Source: Sneathia vaginalis
GTDB lineage: Bacteria > Fusobacteriota > Fusobacteriia > Fusobacteriales > Leptotrichiaceae
Length of the DNA: 64,000 nucleotides
Direction: 5' to 3'
Assembly (NCBI RefSeq): GCF_000973085.1
Contig: NZ_CP011280.1
Span: 1,255,297-1,319,296 of the forward strand
Shown: piece after piece, positions 16,362 through 27,400 of the stretch
How positions within the stretch are numbered: the stretch's first letter is position 1
Layout: every line of letters starts with the position of its first letter
Position numbers and translations under genes: made by a program
Notes under the pieces: model-generated
What the model saw: the letters and a program-made list of their open reading frames with translations, nothing else
What the model was told of the DNA's origin: nothing
Database searches by the model: none

Positions 16362-17683
16362 TTATATTTATTCTCACTTTTCTTATTAATCACTATTTCT
16401 ATAGGACAACCTTCAAATCCAAAATATTCCCTAAATTTCTTTTCTATATATCTCTTATATGAAAAGTGTACTAATTCAGGATTATTTGAGAAGAATACAA
16501 ATTTTGGAGGTGCCACACTAACTTGTGTTACATAATTAATTTTTACTGCTCTTCCTTTTCTTGTTGGAACAGGATTTTGAGTAATTATATCAGATAATAC
16601 TTGATTTAGTATACCAGTTGTTATCTTTTTATGATATTCTTCATTTAAAGTTTTAACTAATTTTAAAACTTCAAATATTCTCTTACCTGTTAATGCTGAC
16701 ATAGTTATTACAGGTACATAGTTAATAAATGCCATCTCATTTTTTACTTTTTCAGTAAATTCTTTTACTGAATTATTATCTTTTTCTACTAAGTCCCACT
16801 TATTAATAGCTATTATCATAGGTTTTTTTGCTTCATATATTAAGCTTGCTACCTTTTTATCTTGTTCTGTTATAAACTCATGAGCATCAAGTAAAAGCAC
16901 ACAGACATCTGCTCTATCTATTGCTTTTATTGCACGAAGTACACTGTAATACTCTATACTATCTTCTAATTTTGATTTTTTTCTTATACCTGCTGTATCT
17001 ATTATTGTATAATTTTCACCCATATAGTTAAAATTAGTATCTATTGAATCTCTTGTAGTTCCTGCAATATCACTAACTATACTTCTTTCTTGATTTAATA
17101 GCTTATTAACAAATGAAGACTTACCTGCATTAGGTCTACCTAATACAGAGATTTTAAGACCTTGTTCTATAGATGCATTAGATAAATCTGAGAATTTTGA
17201 TACAACTAAGTCTAGCATATCTCCCAAATTAACCTTATGTTCTGCAGATATTCCTATTACATCTTCAAATCCTAGTGCATAAAATTCTAATATATTTTCT
17301 TCTTCCTTTTGAAAATTGTCTATCTTATTAACTGCTACTATTACATTCTTATCTTTTTTTCTTAATATATTTGCAACTTCTTCATCTAATGCTGTAATAC
17401 CAGCCTTACCATCTACTAAAAAGATAACTACATTAGCTTGGTCTATTGCAACCCATGCTTGGTCTTTAATCTTTTGCATGATAAAGTCATTATTATGTGG
17501 TTCTAAACCACCTGTATCAACTAATACAAATTCATTTCCTACCCATTCAATATTTCTATATAATCTATCCCTTGTAACACCTGGTTCATTGTTTACAATC
17601 GACACTCTATCGCCAACTAATTTGTTAAATAACGTCGATTTACCAACATTAGGTCTACCAACTATTGCTACAATATTTTTCAT
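16358..17683 (-). CDS. der: Ribosome-assembly GTPase Der (EngA)
   Basis: The 441-residue protein has two tandem GTPase domains and a C-terminal KH-like domain, an arrangement found only in Der. G1 motifs are GRPNVGKST near residue 8 and GRPNAGKSS near residue 182. G3 motifs are DTGG and DTAG, and G4 motifs are NKID and NKWD. It is needed for 50S subunit maturation. It is flanked by yigZ upstream (9-base gap) and dtd downstream (4-base overlap). Confidence 0.97.
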   Translation of the reverse strand: MKNIVAIVGRPNVGKSTLFNKLVGDRVSIVNNEPGVTRDRLYRNIEWVGNEFVLVDTGGLEPHNNDFIMQKIKDQAWVAIDQANVVIFLVDGKAGITALDEEVANILRKKDKNVIVAVNKIDNFQKEEENILEFYALGFEDVIGISAEHKVNLGDMLDLVVSKFSDLSNASIEQGLKISVLGRPNAGKSSFVNKLLNQERSIVSDIAGTTRDSIDTNFNYMGENYTIIDTAGIRKKSKLEDSIEYYSVLRAIKAIDRADVCVLLLDAHEFITEQDKKVASLIYEAKKPMIIAINKWDLVEKDNNSVKEFTEKVKNEMAFINYVPVITMSALTGKRIFEVLKLVKTLNEEYHKKITTGILNQVLSDIITQNPVPTRKGRAVKINYVTQVSVAPPKFVFFSNNPELVHFSYKRYIEKKFREYFGFEGCPIEIVINKKSENKYK

Positions 17684-17692
17684 ATTACCCCC

Positions 17693-18271
17693 TTACACAT
17701 CTATTATTTCTACATCTTTTAAACTCTTAAAAATATCCATGCTATCTTTTGGTATTAGAATTTTCATATTAATTCTATCTAAAAAACTTTGTTCTAATAC
17801 CTCTATATTATTATCCTTTATGTACTTATCAATTAATCCTTTTTTTGCATAATCAAATGATATTATTATTTTCCTTTTTTCTACATAAGTTATTAGGTTA
17901 CACTGATCTATTAATTCTTTTGCAACTCTAGCATAATTTCTAATTAATCCACCTGCCCCTAACTTTATGCCACCAAAGTATCTAACAGCTACCATAGCTA
18001 CATTGTATACATCTCTTCGTTCTAATATATCTGCCATGGGTTTACCTGCTGTACCTTGTGGTTCTCCATCATCATTATACTTAAAATACTCTTGAGCATT
18101 TTCTATTACTCTATATACTGGTACATTATGTGTAGCATCTTTATGTTCATTTCTTATCTTATCTATATATTTATTAGCTTCTTCTACACTATTAACTGGT
18201 TTTATGTAGCCTATAAACCGAGATTTCTTTTCAATAAACTCTATAATCTCCTCTTTTTCTATATTCTTCAT
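17693..18271 (-). CDS. yigZ: IMPACT/YigZ family protein
   Basis: The 192-residue protein has the UPF0029 N-terminal domain with the signature YNDDGEPQGTAGKPM and VRYFGGIKLGAGGLIRNY (about residues 64-120), followed by a ferredoxin-like C-terminal domain. The bacterial family is linked to translation or ribosome-associated regulation, but its biochemical role is unsettled. The start ATG overlaps the end of the protease gene upstream by four bases. Confidence 0.93.
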   Translation of the reverse strand: MKNIEKEEIIEFIEKKSRFIGYIKPVNSVEEANKYIDKIRNEHKDATHNVPVYRVIENAQEYFKYNDDGEPQGTAGKPMADILERRDVYNVAMVAVRYFGGIKLGAGGLIRNYARVAKELIDQCNLITYVEKRKIIISFDYAKKGLIDKYIKDNNIEVLEQSFLDRINMKILIPKDSMDIFKSLKDVEIIDV

Positions 18272-18957
18272 ATTATTAACCTTATTATCAAATGATAGAT
18301 ATAGTCAAAAGTTCCAATATGCATAAGAAATAGTATTATCCCTAATGATAATATTGGATTATATTCTATCATATCATAAATTCTTTTTAAATCATTAGGT
18401 AAAAATAGTCTTAAAATTCTACTACCATCTAGTGGAGGTATAGGTAGAATATTAAAAGCAATTAACCCTATGTTTATAACCACCAACATATACACAAATT
18501 CATTATTTATCCCAAACCATTTAACGGCTAATATCCCCATAAACGCTAAGACTAAATTTGCAAACATTCCTGCTATACTTACAAAAAATACTCCTACTTT
18601 TCTTGGTCTTAATTTGTAATAACTAATAGGTACTGGTTTAGCACTACCTATTACTATAGGGGAATGAACAAGTATTAGTATAAAGGGTAACAACAGACCA
18701 TAAAGGTCTATATGCTTTAAAGGATTTAATGTTAATCTACCCTCTCTTTTAGCTGTATCATCACCGAATAATAGAGCCACACAACCATGTGATAATTCAT
18801 GTGCAATTACAGATATTAGAAAAGCTAAAACTTGCATAGAGACAATATATATATTGTTTCTAAATAGAAAAATAGCAAAGAGTAATAATACAACAACATA
18901 TTTTGCATAAGGATATTTCAGGTCATAGTATTCTATCATATATTTTAATTTTCTCAT
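18268..18957 (-). CDS. Site-2 protease-like M50 metallopeptidase
   Basis: This 229-residue integral membrane protein has about five hydrophobic segments. The zinc motif HELSH (HExxH) lies near residue 53, and the third ligand Asp is in PIPPLDGSR near residue 175. The family loop LTLNPLKHIDLYG is present. This is the short 'slow' branch of M50, without PDZ or CBS domains, and its substrates are mostly unknown. It is adjacent to ddl (immediately next to its stop) and yigZ (4-base overlap). Confidence 0.9.
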   Translation of the reverse strand: MRKLKYMIEYYDLKYPYAKYVVVLLLFAIFLFRNNIYIVSMQVLAFLISVIAHELSHGCVALLFGDDTAKREGRLTLNPLKHIDLYGLLLPFILILVHSPIVIGSAKPVPISYYKLRPRKVGVFFVSIAGMFANLVLAFMGILAVKWFGINNEFVYMLVVINIGLIAFNILPIPPLDGSRILRLFLPNDLKRIYDMIEYNPILSLGIILFLMHIGTFDYIYHLIIRLII

Positions 18958-19851
18958 TTATTCACCTAAACTTGCTCTTATTAACAACTCAAGTGTTTCC
19001 CTATAACCTATTCCAACTGATGCTAAACTTTTTGGTAATAGACTTGTAGCTGTCATCCCTGGTAATGTATTAACTTCCATGAAATACGCCTTATCATCAC
19101 GCACTAAAAAGTCTACCCTTGAATATCCCTTACACTTTGCTGCATAGTATGCTTTTTCTGTAAATTCTTTTAATTCTTTTTCTAAATTATCACTAAATTT
19201 TGTGACATATTCTCTTGCACCACCATCACTATACTTTGATGTATAATCAAAATATGTTCCTTTTAGTGCCTCTATTTTTATAGGAGGATAAGCAACACCG
19301 TCTATTATAGGGACAGACACTTCATCTCCCTCTATTACTTCTTCCATTATTGCTTCATCATCCATAGTAAATATGTCTTTTAATGCTTCATCTAATTCTT
19401 GTTGGTTGGATATAAAGTGAACACCTATACTTGAACCACCACTATTAGGTTTAACTATTAGCTTTTCGTATTCCTTTGGATATGTAAACTCTTCTCCTTT
19501 TCTAATAGTCCACCACTTAGCAGTTCTAATACCATATGTACTTAACACTCTTTTTGCAATATCTTTATCCATGCATATACCACTTGCTAAAACTCCAGGC
19601 CCTGTGTATCTAATATTCATTGCTTCTAATATTGCTTGCACTCTTCCATCTTCTCCAAATTTACCATGTAGTGCAATAAAGGCTAAGTCAACATTCATAT
19701 CCTTAATTTTAAATATATCTTCTGTTTTATCTATTTTTAATTCACAAATATCATATTTATCTTTATCCAAACTTTTCATTATTTGCTCTGCAGTTTTTAT
19801 TGATATTTCTCTTTCAGTTGATATACCAGCGTAAATAATGCAAATTCTCAT
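18958..19851 (-). CDS. ddl: D-alanine--D-alanine ligase
   Basis: This cytoplasmic ATP-grasp enzyme joins two D-Ala for peptidoglycan precursors. The 297 residues include the GKFGEDG segment, the ATP-binding LIVKPNSGGSSIGV and the C-terminal EVNTLPGMT, with Asn and Glu as Mg2+ ligands. Length and motifs fit the Ddl family. The conserved N-terminal G-G-x-S-x-E is G-I-S-T-E here (YAGISTERE). It overlaps the STAS gene by four bases. Confidence 0.95.
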   Translation of the reverse strand: MRICIIYAGISTEREISIKTAEQIMKSLDKDKYDICELKIDKTEDIFKIKDMNVDLAFIALHGKFGEDGRVQAILEAMNIRYTGPGVLASGICMDKDIAKRVLSTYGIRTAKWWTIRKGEEFTYPKEYEKLIVKPNSGGSSIGVHFISNQQELDEALKDIFTMDDEAIMEEVIEGDEVSVPIIDGVAYPPIKIEALKGTYFDYTSKYSDGGAREYVTKFSDNLEKELKEFTEKAYYAAKCKGYSRVDFLVRDDKAYFMEVNTLPGMTATSLLPKSLASVGIGYRETLELLIRASLGE

Positions 19852-20312
19852 TTTTCAACTCCTTTTCTCATTAGCTCTACAACCCTAGAAAATTCTTTTC
19901 TATTTTCTTCATTTAAATTCATTAAAATTTCATGTAGTTCTAATATATGTTTTGCTAGTTTCTTGTTGTCTATCTTCTCTACATTAACTTCTTTACCACT
20001 TATCTTTAAAGTCTTATCCACTACTATTAAAAACTTTAATATTCCTGTTCTTCTAAGACAAGTTAGTACTTCTTCTGTAGGTTTTAATATTGTAATAAAT
20101 TCATCATTTTTCTTTTTAAATAGCATTGTATACTTTGCTATTAACCCTAAAAATGTACTATCTACATAGGTAGTTTCACTTAAATCTAATATTGGTGTCT
20201 TATTCATTTTATCCATAAGATCAGCTATAGCCTGACTATTCTTCATAGTTGCCTTGCCATATATTTTTAATATATCTACATCTTGTACTTTTGCTACTTC
20301 AATTTTATCCAT
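19848..20312 (-). CDS. STAS-domain protein (anti-sigma-factor antagonist-like)
   Basis: The 154-residue protein has a STAS domain over the first ~105 residues. The loop LSETTYVDSTFLGLIAKY holds the serine that is phosphorylated in SpoIIAA-type proteins. A ~45-residue helical extension at the C-terminus is not part of the usual domain. No kinase/anti-sigma factor or sigma factor lies nearby, so the partner is unknown. It is tightly placed in the operon, 2 bases after hslO and overlapping ddl. Confidence 0.85.
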   Translation of the reverse strand: MDKIEVAKVQDVDILKIYGKATMKNSQAIADLMDKMNKTPILDLSETTYVDSTFLGLIAKYTMLFKKKNDEFITILKPTEEVLTCLRRTGILKFLIVVDKTLKISGKEVNVEKIDNKKLAKHILELHEILMNLNEENRKEFSRVVELMRKGVEK

Positions 20313-20314
20313 AA

Positions 20315-21181
20315 TTAATCAACTTCTTTAAATCTATATGCCGCATTACAAAAATTACATACTGTTTCTATATACCCATCTTTTTGTATAATATCTTGTA
20401 TTTCTTTTTTAGTATAAACTCTTTTTATTACATCTAAACAGTATTCCCTTGAACAATCACATTTAAAGCTTAATTCTCTTTCTTCAAGTACCTTATACTC
20501 CTCTATATCCTCGCATATTAATTTTAATACCTTTTCCAAACTAAAATCATGTGCTAATAGTTCTTGTATTCCATAAATTTCTTTTATTCTCTTAACATAT
20601 TTATCAAATACTTCATCACTACAATCTGGTAGAGCTTGTATGAATATTGCACCAGTTTTCAATATGCTATTACCCTCAGTGTACTTTATACCTGTTTTGA
20701 TAATAGTTTTTAATTGTTCTGATTTGATATAGTATTCGCTTAGTGCATCTTCTATGTTCTTTGTATCATCTATATCTATCTCTGTATAATATGGACTCTT
20801 TAAACCTAAATCTGTTTCAAATCTTAGTACACCTTTACCTATTCTGTATATCTTCTTAAACTCATCTAAGTCTTTGCACTCATTTAGTTTTTCAATTTTA
20901 TCTGCATCTACCTCATTACTAGATATGACACGTCCATCTATTCTTGCTCTTGCGTGTGCCTTACCTAAAAGTCCATCAGCTTTCAATACAAGTGATATCT
21001 TACCTTCCTTTGACTTAATATTACTTGATAATATTGAAATAATATTAAGTAAGGCTAGTTCTGATGTGCATAGTATGCCATCATATTCACTATTTTCTAC
21101 TGCCTCTTTTGATATTTCTGTAGTATCTGCTATGGCAAATCTTACGTTTTTACTTATTCCTATTAAAATATTAGATTTCAT
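20315..21181 (-). CDS. hslO: Redox-regulated chaperone Hsp33
   Basis: The 288-residue cytoplasmic holdase is switched on when its zinc centre is oxidised. The zinc cysteines are C241 and C243 (CDC) and C275 and C278 (CNFC), the standard CxC...CxxC arrangement. The central family segment GLLGKAHARARIDG (about residues 70-83) is present. The start has TAGGT about 5 bases before ATG, and the gap to the lipoprotein gene is only two bases. Confidence 0.96.
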   Translation of the reverse strand: MKSNILIGISKNVRFAIADTTEISKEAVENSEYDGILCTSELALLNIISILSSNIKSKEGKISLVLKADGLLGKAHARARIDGRVISSNEVDADKIEKLNECKDLDEFKKIYRIGKGVLRFETDLGLKSPYYTEIDIDDTKNIEDALSEYYIKSEQLKTIIKTGIKYTEGNSILKTGAIFIQALPDCSDEVFDKYVKRIKEIYGIQELLAHDFSLEKVLKLICEDIEEYKVLEERELSFKCDCSREYCLDVIKRVYTKKEIQDIIQKDGYIETVCNFCNAAYRFKEVD

Positions 21182-21183
21182 TT

Positions 21184-21732
21184 TTACCTACCTATATTTG
21201 ATATATTAGCTATTGAAGAATAATATCCCCCAAATATATTGTCTATATTTTTTGATGTAACATCAACTTTGTATTTTCTACCTTTTCTTACTAGAACATA
21301 TTGATCTACAACCTTATTCTTTTTAAAGTTCCCACTAGATAAGACACTTAGAATTTCTTTTTCAATATTTACATCTTTTTGCCCATTAAATGTTTTTTGT
21401 AATGAACTTTGAAATACTTTTAGTAATAGATCTTGTACATCTATATTCACTATTTCAACATTTACAATTATACTCTTATCTTGCTGTTTTACTGAATTTA
21501 AAACTTTAAACTCTAAATTAGAATACAATGTATTAAAGAACATTTTTTGCATATCATTGCTAAAATTATGTTCTAGATTCTTAACAAAGTCTGGATTGTT
21601 TGATAATTCCATAGCTTTATCAACCTTTTTTTCCTTTACATCAGTTAAAAATGTTTCAACTGTTTTTTCTGGTGTTAAACCACACCCTATTGTTGTTAAT
21701 AAGATTAATATTAAAAATATTAATTTTTTCAT
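21184..21732 (-). CDS. Small lipoprotein with DUF4878-like fold
   Basis: This 182-residue protein has a lipoprotein signal ending in a lipobox (LTTIGC, Cys17). The mature part resembles the NTF2-like DUF4878/DUF5105 lipoproteins (PEKTVETFLTDVKEKKVDKAMELS is the usual first helix pair), but no ligand or enzyme activity is suggested. It directly follows bamA. Two competing hairpins overlap its ribosome binding site (21741-21773). An outer-membrane accessory role is possible from context only. Confidence 0.85.
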   Translation of the reverse strand: MKKLIFLILILLTTIGCGLTPEKTVETFLTDVKEKKVDKAMELSNNPDFVKNLEHNFSNDMQKMFFNTLYSNLEFKVLNSVKQQDKSIIVNVEIVNIDVQDLLLKVFQSSLQKTFNGQKDVNIEKEILSVLSSGNFKKNKVVDQYVLVRKGRKYKVDVTSKNIDNIFGGYYSSIANISNIGR

Positions 21733-21740
21733 TTACTTCT

Positions 21741-21773
21741 CCTTATGTGTATAAGGACTAGCTATGCTAGTCC
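21741..21773 (-). promoter_or_regulatory. Two overlapping RNA hairpins before the lipoprotein gene
   Basis: Read on the minus strand, hairpin 1 is GGACTAGC-ATA-GCTAGTCC and hairpin 2 is CCTTAT-ACAC-ATAAGG. They share the central CC, and hairpin 2 contains the AAGG of the AAGGAG ribosome binding site. No T-run follows hairpin 1. A translational on/off control or an RNA-processing site between bamA and the lipoprotein is suggested. Confidence 0.55.
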
Positions 21774-21778
21774 CTATA

Positions 21779-24415
21779 TTAAAATGTTTGACCAAATCCA
21801 AATGAGAATTTTCCACCTAAATCAAAGCCTTTTTTAGGTTCTTTCTTTTCACCATCATCATGCTTTATTAATGGCCATGCATAATCTAATCTGATTACAC
21901 CTAAAGGTGTTGTTAATCTTGCACCTATACCTATATCTGCCTTAACATGTTCTTTAGTGAACATTTCTTTAAAGCCTTCATATTTTCTAAGCCCTGCGTA
22001 TCTTCCTTCATTTTCTTTATAGAATACTGCACCTTGTTTATCAGATAACGAATTATTATGTATACCAACTTCAGCAAATGCTACTAATTGAACATAGTCA
22101 TTTATGTATGTTCTATTTTCTATAGTTGCAGTAGCTAAAATACTTGCTAATTTATCTGGATATCCTCTTAATATTGTTCCATCTGATGTATGGAATAGCA
22201 TATTTTCAGGAGTTCCCTTACTTGCATAACCTAATGTCACTCTATATGCCATTGAGTTCTTATCTTTAAATACTTTATGATAAGCTCTTGCATCTAAGTT
22301 TAAGATATAGAATGGTCTTGGTTTTAATCTATTTTCTGGATTAATATGTTTTTCATCTAGGCTAGGTAATTTACCTTCAAAATATTTTGCATTATATTTT
22401 TCTAAAGCCTTATCATACTTTTCAGTAGCAGCTTTCTTTGCACCTGCATCTGTACCACTTTCAGCTGCTTTTTTAGCATCATATGCTGCTTTTAATTCAT
22501 CACCTAAAGTATCTAATTCTGTCTTTTTAGCTGAGGGTTGAATAATAGATGGTTTTCCCCCTGTTGCTGAACGTTCAGTAATTGCTACTGGTGTTGCTGG
22601 TGCTTGTGCATTACCACTTGCAGTACCACCTGTAGTAGTATTTTCATTTCCAATTCCTAAAGCTTTTAATGCATCTTTATAATCAGTATAAGCTTTCTTT
22701 AAGTTAACTGTTCTTAAATTATATAAGTATTCATTCTTTAAGCTCTTTTCTCTAAAGATGTATCCTAATTCTGCTGTACCTGTGATGTATAGACCGTTTT
22801 TAGGTATGTACATATCGTCTCTTGTATCGTATGAAAGACCTAATGTTACTGATCCTAATGTGTAGTCAACTAATAATTGAGGGTTACCTTTCTTATCTTC
22901 TTTAGTAATACCTTCACCGTTATATGTCTTTATTCCAAATAATCTAGGTTTTACTGTTGCAAAAATGTTGTGTTTAAATCCTTTTCCTAATGTTAAGCTT
23001 CCACCATATATGTATGATCCTGAAGGATTTAGTACATTAACTATTTGGTATGGAACATCATTTTCAATTTTTTTATCTACAAATACAAATTGTCCATCCT
23101 TAGTTAATTCTTTATGTTTTTCTTTTGTTCTCTTGAAGAATACGTTTGCACCTAATTGTAATCTATCAGTTCCTTTTATCCATGGGTCAAAGAATGATGC
23201 ATTTAAATCATAGTTTCCTCTTGTACCAAAGTTTGCTGATATTGATACATCTTGTTGTCTACCTAAGAAGTTCTTATCTGATAATGTAAGTCCTCCTGTA
23301 AATCCTTCTTTTGTTTCATAAGCAACTTGTCCATTAATTGAAGTTGTTGGTCTTTCTTCAACTAGGAATGTTAAAATCTTGTTATTTGGATTATTAGGAT
23401 CACTAGTTATTCTTGGTTCTATTGAACTATATAGCCCAGTTCTGTAGAATTCTTTAATTGTTGAACCAATTTTAGCATCTGTAATTAATTCACCCTTCTT
23501 TATATTTGTCATTCTTTCAAAGATATATGGTTTTGTCTTTAAAACTACTTTGTTCTTAGATATTCTAACATTATCTTCAAATTCTATCTTTTTCTTGTAT
23601 AATATGTCTGATACTTTACCTTCAGAAACTAGTATAGTTACACGTCCATCTGGTGTTGCAGTAGCTTTTTCTATTCTTGCTGCTACTAATCCATTTTGTT
23701 TGTATAATTGTAGTATTGGACTTACTTCTGGTTGTAATGCTAATATATTTAGTACTTTACCTTCCTTTATACCTGCAAATTCTTTTACTTGTTCATTGTT
23801 AAATACTGTTACACCTTCTAAGTCTACACTTTTAACAATAGGATTTTCTTTTACAGTTAATGTAATATCAACTGTCTTATTCTTTGCATTTCTAGTAACA
23901 GTAGGTACTACACTTTCAAAATATCCTGTATTTACTATTGCTTGTGCTAATTCACTTACAGTTATTGGAGTGAAGTAATCACCTACTCTTAATCTTGATG
24001 CGTTTAAAATGTTATTAATATTAACATGTTTTAAATTTGCAACTTTAACACTATTAACTTTAAAGTCTGTTCTTCTTGATGCTGCTTCTACCATTTGTTG
24101 TTGTTGTAATGCATCCATTGCATGTTCTTTTTCTTCTACTTCTATTACTAAATCTACTGTGTCATTCCCCTTGTGTTCTATAGGTTTAATCTTTATACCA
24201 TCTAGTAGATTAGTACTTGCAAGTGATTTGTGAATTTCACCTAATGTCATATTAGTGTATTCACTACCTTGTCTAACTGGTAAATTTTGAAGTATAAATT
24301 CCTTTGGCAATTCTTTTAAATTCTTTACTTCAATATTATTGACCTTTGTTGCCAATGAAGTTGTTGAAACTAATACAGCTCCTAATAATGAGGCTACTTT
24401 AATCTTGTTCTTCAT
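21779..24415 (-). CDS. bamA: Outer membrane protein assembly factor BamA
   Basis: BamA folds and inserts beta-barrel proteins into the outer membrane. The 878 residues have a signal peptide (about 1-22), a series of POTRA domains to about residue 365, and a C-terminal 16-stranded barrel ending in FSFGFGQTF with terminal Phe. The barrel motif family (LRGYPD, strand-6 RGYP equivalent) is present. Between about residues 590 and 685 the barrel carries an Ala/Lys/Thr-rich insertion with a probable coiled coil, presumably an external loop. It starts 11 bases after the TamB-like gene, with AAAGGACA before ATG. Confidence 0.95.
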   Translation of the reverse strand: MKNKIKVASLLGAVLVSTTSLATKVNNIEVKNLKELPKEFILQNLPVRQGSEYTNMTLGEIHKSLASTNLLDGIKIKPIEHKGNDTVDLVIEVEEKEHAMDALQQQQMVEAASRRTDFKVNSVKVANLKHVNINNILNASRLRVGDYFTPITVSELAQAIVNTGYFESVVPTVTRNAKNKTVDITLTVKENPIVKSVDLEGVTVFNNEQVKEFAGIKEGKVLNILALQPEVSPILQLYKQNGLVAARIEKATATPDGRVTILVSEGKVSDILYKKKIEFEDNVRISKNKVVLKTKPYIFERMTNIKKGELITDAKIGSTIKEFYRTGLYSSIEPRITSDPNNPNNKILTFLVEERPTTSINGQVAYETKEGFTGGLTLSDKNFLGRQQDVSISANFGTRGNYDLNASFFDPWIKGTDRLQLGANVFFKRTKEKHKELTKDGQFVFVDKKIENDVPYQIVNVLNPSGSYIYGGSLTLGKGFKHNIFATVKPRLFGIKTYNGEGITKEDKKGNPQLLVDYTLGSVTLGLSYDTRDDMYIPKNGLYITGTAELGYIFREKSLKNEYLYNLRTVNLKKAYTDYKDALKALGIGNENTTTGGTASGNAQAPATPVAITERSATGGKPSIIQPSAKKTELDTLGDELKAAYDAKKAAESGTDAGAKKAATEKYDKALEKYNAKYFEGKLPSLDEKHINPENRLKPRPFYILNLDARAYHKVFKDKNSMAYRVTLGYASKGTPENMLFHTSDGTILRGYPDKLASILATATIENRTYINDYVQLVAFAEVGIHNNSLSDKQGAVFYKENEGRYAGLRKYEGFKEMFTKEHVKADIGIGARLTTPLGVIRLDYAWPLIKHDDGEKKEPKKGFDLGGKFSFGFGQTF

Positions 24416-24426
24416 ACTTGTCCTTT

Positions 24427-27400
24427 CTATTTTTTAATTTGCTTTTTATCTTGTATCAACTTTTCACGCTTTTCGAATCTATTATTTATCTTTTCAAAAA
24501 ACTCACCTAGATTATTAAATTTATTTGAATAATTTACTCCAGTATAGAAATTAATATTGTTGTTAGCTCTATCATTTCTATCTAAATCATTAGATTTTAT
24601 ACCTACATTTGCTCCCAATCCGTCTCCTAGATTATATGACATATTTACATCATATTTGAAGTTATTTTTATTAGTATTAAATGGTATGCTAAACTTAGTA
24701 TTCCAATATATGTTCTTTTTCTTTGCTATCTTACCTTGTAGGTGTAGGTTAAGTGCTGCTGTTTCTCCTAAGTTTCTAAATCCTATCTTGTCCTTATTTC
24801 CAATGTTTGTTCCTATATCGAACTTAGTTAATCCTATCTTTCTTCCTATCTTATTTGTAAATTTAGATATGAATTGATTAACTGCTGTTTCTGCAGCAAT
24901 ATTAACTACATTAGAACTTACGTTACCTATAGAATGCTTATCAAATTTTATACCCTTAAATGCTAATAGTGATAGTATTTCGCTTCTAGACTTATTCGTT
25001 TGTGATCTAAAGTCTATCTTCAAATTACTTAAGTTAGAATTTGCAATAATTTCTACTGTTTCACCATTAATTACTGTCACTGCTCTAAGATTTATTAATG
25101 GATCTATACCTTCATCTCTATCATCCATAGTTACATCTAGAACTTCTACAGAAAATTCACTGTTATTCAATGTGAACTTACCGTCTGAAGTATTAAATGA
25201 TCCTATTATTGTTGGAATACCATTTGCAATAGTTAGTGTTGCACTTCCTTGTATTTCTCCATAAATATCTTTTAATACAAGATATGATGGTACATCTACT
25301 ATTACTGGTTCATCCATATCGATATTTATATTAACAACATATCTTCTTAATATATTATTGAGTATAATATTCAATTTTTTGGTTAAGATATTTTCATCTT
25401 TCTTAGTTTTTTTACTATTAAACTTATTAACAAATGATAAGTCTTCAATTTTAGCACTATTTATCTGTACATTACCATCTAATTGTTCACCTTTTAGTGA
25501 TAAGTTTGCAGATGTAACAATATCGTTTCCGCTTATAGGGAGTCTTACATGATCTACTAACATATCTAGATTCATTCTACCTATGCTGATATTGTCTAAT
25601 CCTGATACATTGTCTGGAATATCTGGAATTGTAAATTCACCTTTAACTTCGGCTGTTCCTCCATTAATATTACCATTAAATTCATTTACATATACATCTT
25701 TACCTGTCATGTTAATATTAACATTTAGATTATTAATATCAACTTCTCCAGTTTTAATTCCAAAGTTCTTTATATCTATATCACCTTTAGCTACACCTTT
25801 TCTTGCACTAAAGTTAACATTTGCAATACCCGTTGCATTTGAAATGTTAGGGTAAATGTTTAAGAATTCCAAATTAAAGTTTTGTGCTACTATGTTGAAT
25901 GTATAGTCTAATGGTTTGAATTTAGCAAATCCTTCAATTAATATTGGATTGTTTTGGTATTCCAAATATCCTTGGTTTATATTAAGACCATCTTTATTTA
26001 TTTGTCCGTCTAATATTAAGTTAGTTATATTATGTCCATCCACTGTTAACTGCTTAGATTCTAGTACTAAGTCAGCAAATATGTTGTCTACATTTCCTTT
26101 AACTATTGTATTTACTTTCAACTTACCTGAATAATCTTTTCCTAAGTCACTTAAGTCAAATATCTTATCTTTTAAGTTATAGTCTATATTTAGATTATCC
26201 AATGCAACAACAAATGATGTGTTATATATTTTCTTTCCACTTGAATTTACTACATTAAATTTATCTACATGTAATATTCCAGTCTTTAATATATTGTTCA
26301 TATTACCTTTTTCATAATATGCACTCAAGTCTATGTCTGGTAACTTCATATTCTTGTACTTAACATCAGATAATTTACCGTCTATACTCATGAATATATC
26401 ATCTTTTTTACCAGCTATTTGTATATTTGTCTTTAATTTAGAACTAAAGCCATCTATCTTCAATATATCATTTAATTGTTGGTCTATATCTAATTTGATA
26501 TCAATATAGCCTTTCTTTGTATCATATATACCACTAATATCATTGCCATTAAGTTTAAAGTTTAGTGATAATATATTTCCTTTTAATGTTGCTAGTCCAT
26601 CTAAGTATCCTATTAATTTATCCTTTATTACAACTGTTGATGGTTCTATCTTGAACACTGCATTTATATTATCTAATCTTCCACTTGCCTCTACCTTTAA
26701 AGTTGTTACATCTAAGTTAATATCTGGTATATCATATATTGAATATATCATAAATTTATTTACATCTAATTGTGAATGTACTTCTTTAGTCTTTAAGTCG
26801 TATATAATATTACCTTTTACAAACTCATTATTAATATCTTTAATTAATAGATTCTTACCGTCATAAGTAATATCAGCACCTAGTTCTTTTAATCTATGAT
26901 ATTTAAACCATGCTTCATTCATATTAAGTCTAGCTTTAATATCACGTGCTTTATCATCTAGTATATGATTTGCATATCCCTTTAAATTAACATCATATGC
27001 ATCTACTATGTATGCCATATGTTTTGAATTTATATCATAACTTACAGATATATCTTTTTTTACACCACTAAGTTTTGCTGATACACTAATAGGTACATCC
27101 TTATTTAATCTATCATTGTCTATATTAAACATTTGCATTAAGTCTAATGCTTGTAAATTACCTTGTATATTGTAATCATGTCTTAAATTGCTAAATGTTG
27201 TAGTACCTGATATAGCTACATTACCCATAGGTAACATAATCTTTGCATTACTTACAGCTTTTTGATTATCTATATTAGATGAAGACACAATAGATACATT
27301 TTTACCTTTAAATGTACCTGATGCATTAACTACCAAATTAGCATTAAACTTATTTGTTGTTAAGTCATATACAGCATTTTTTAAACTAGGTAATGCTTTA

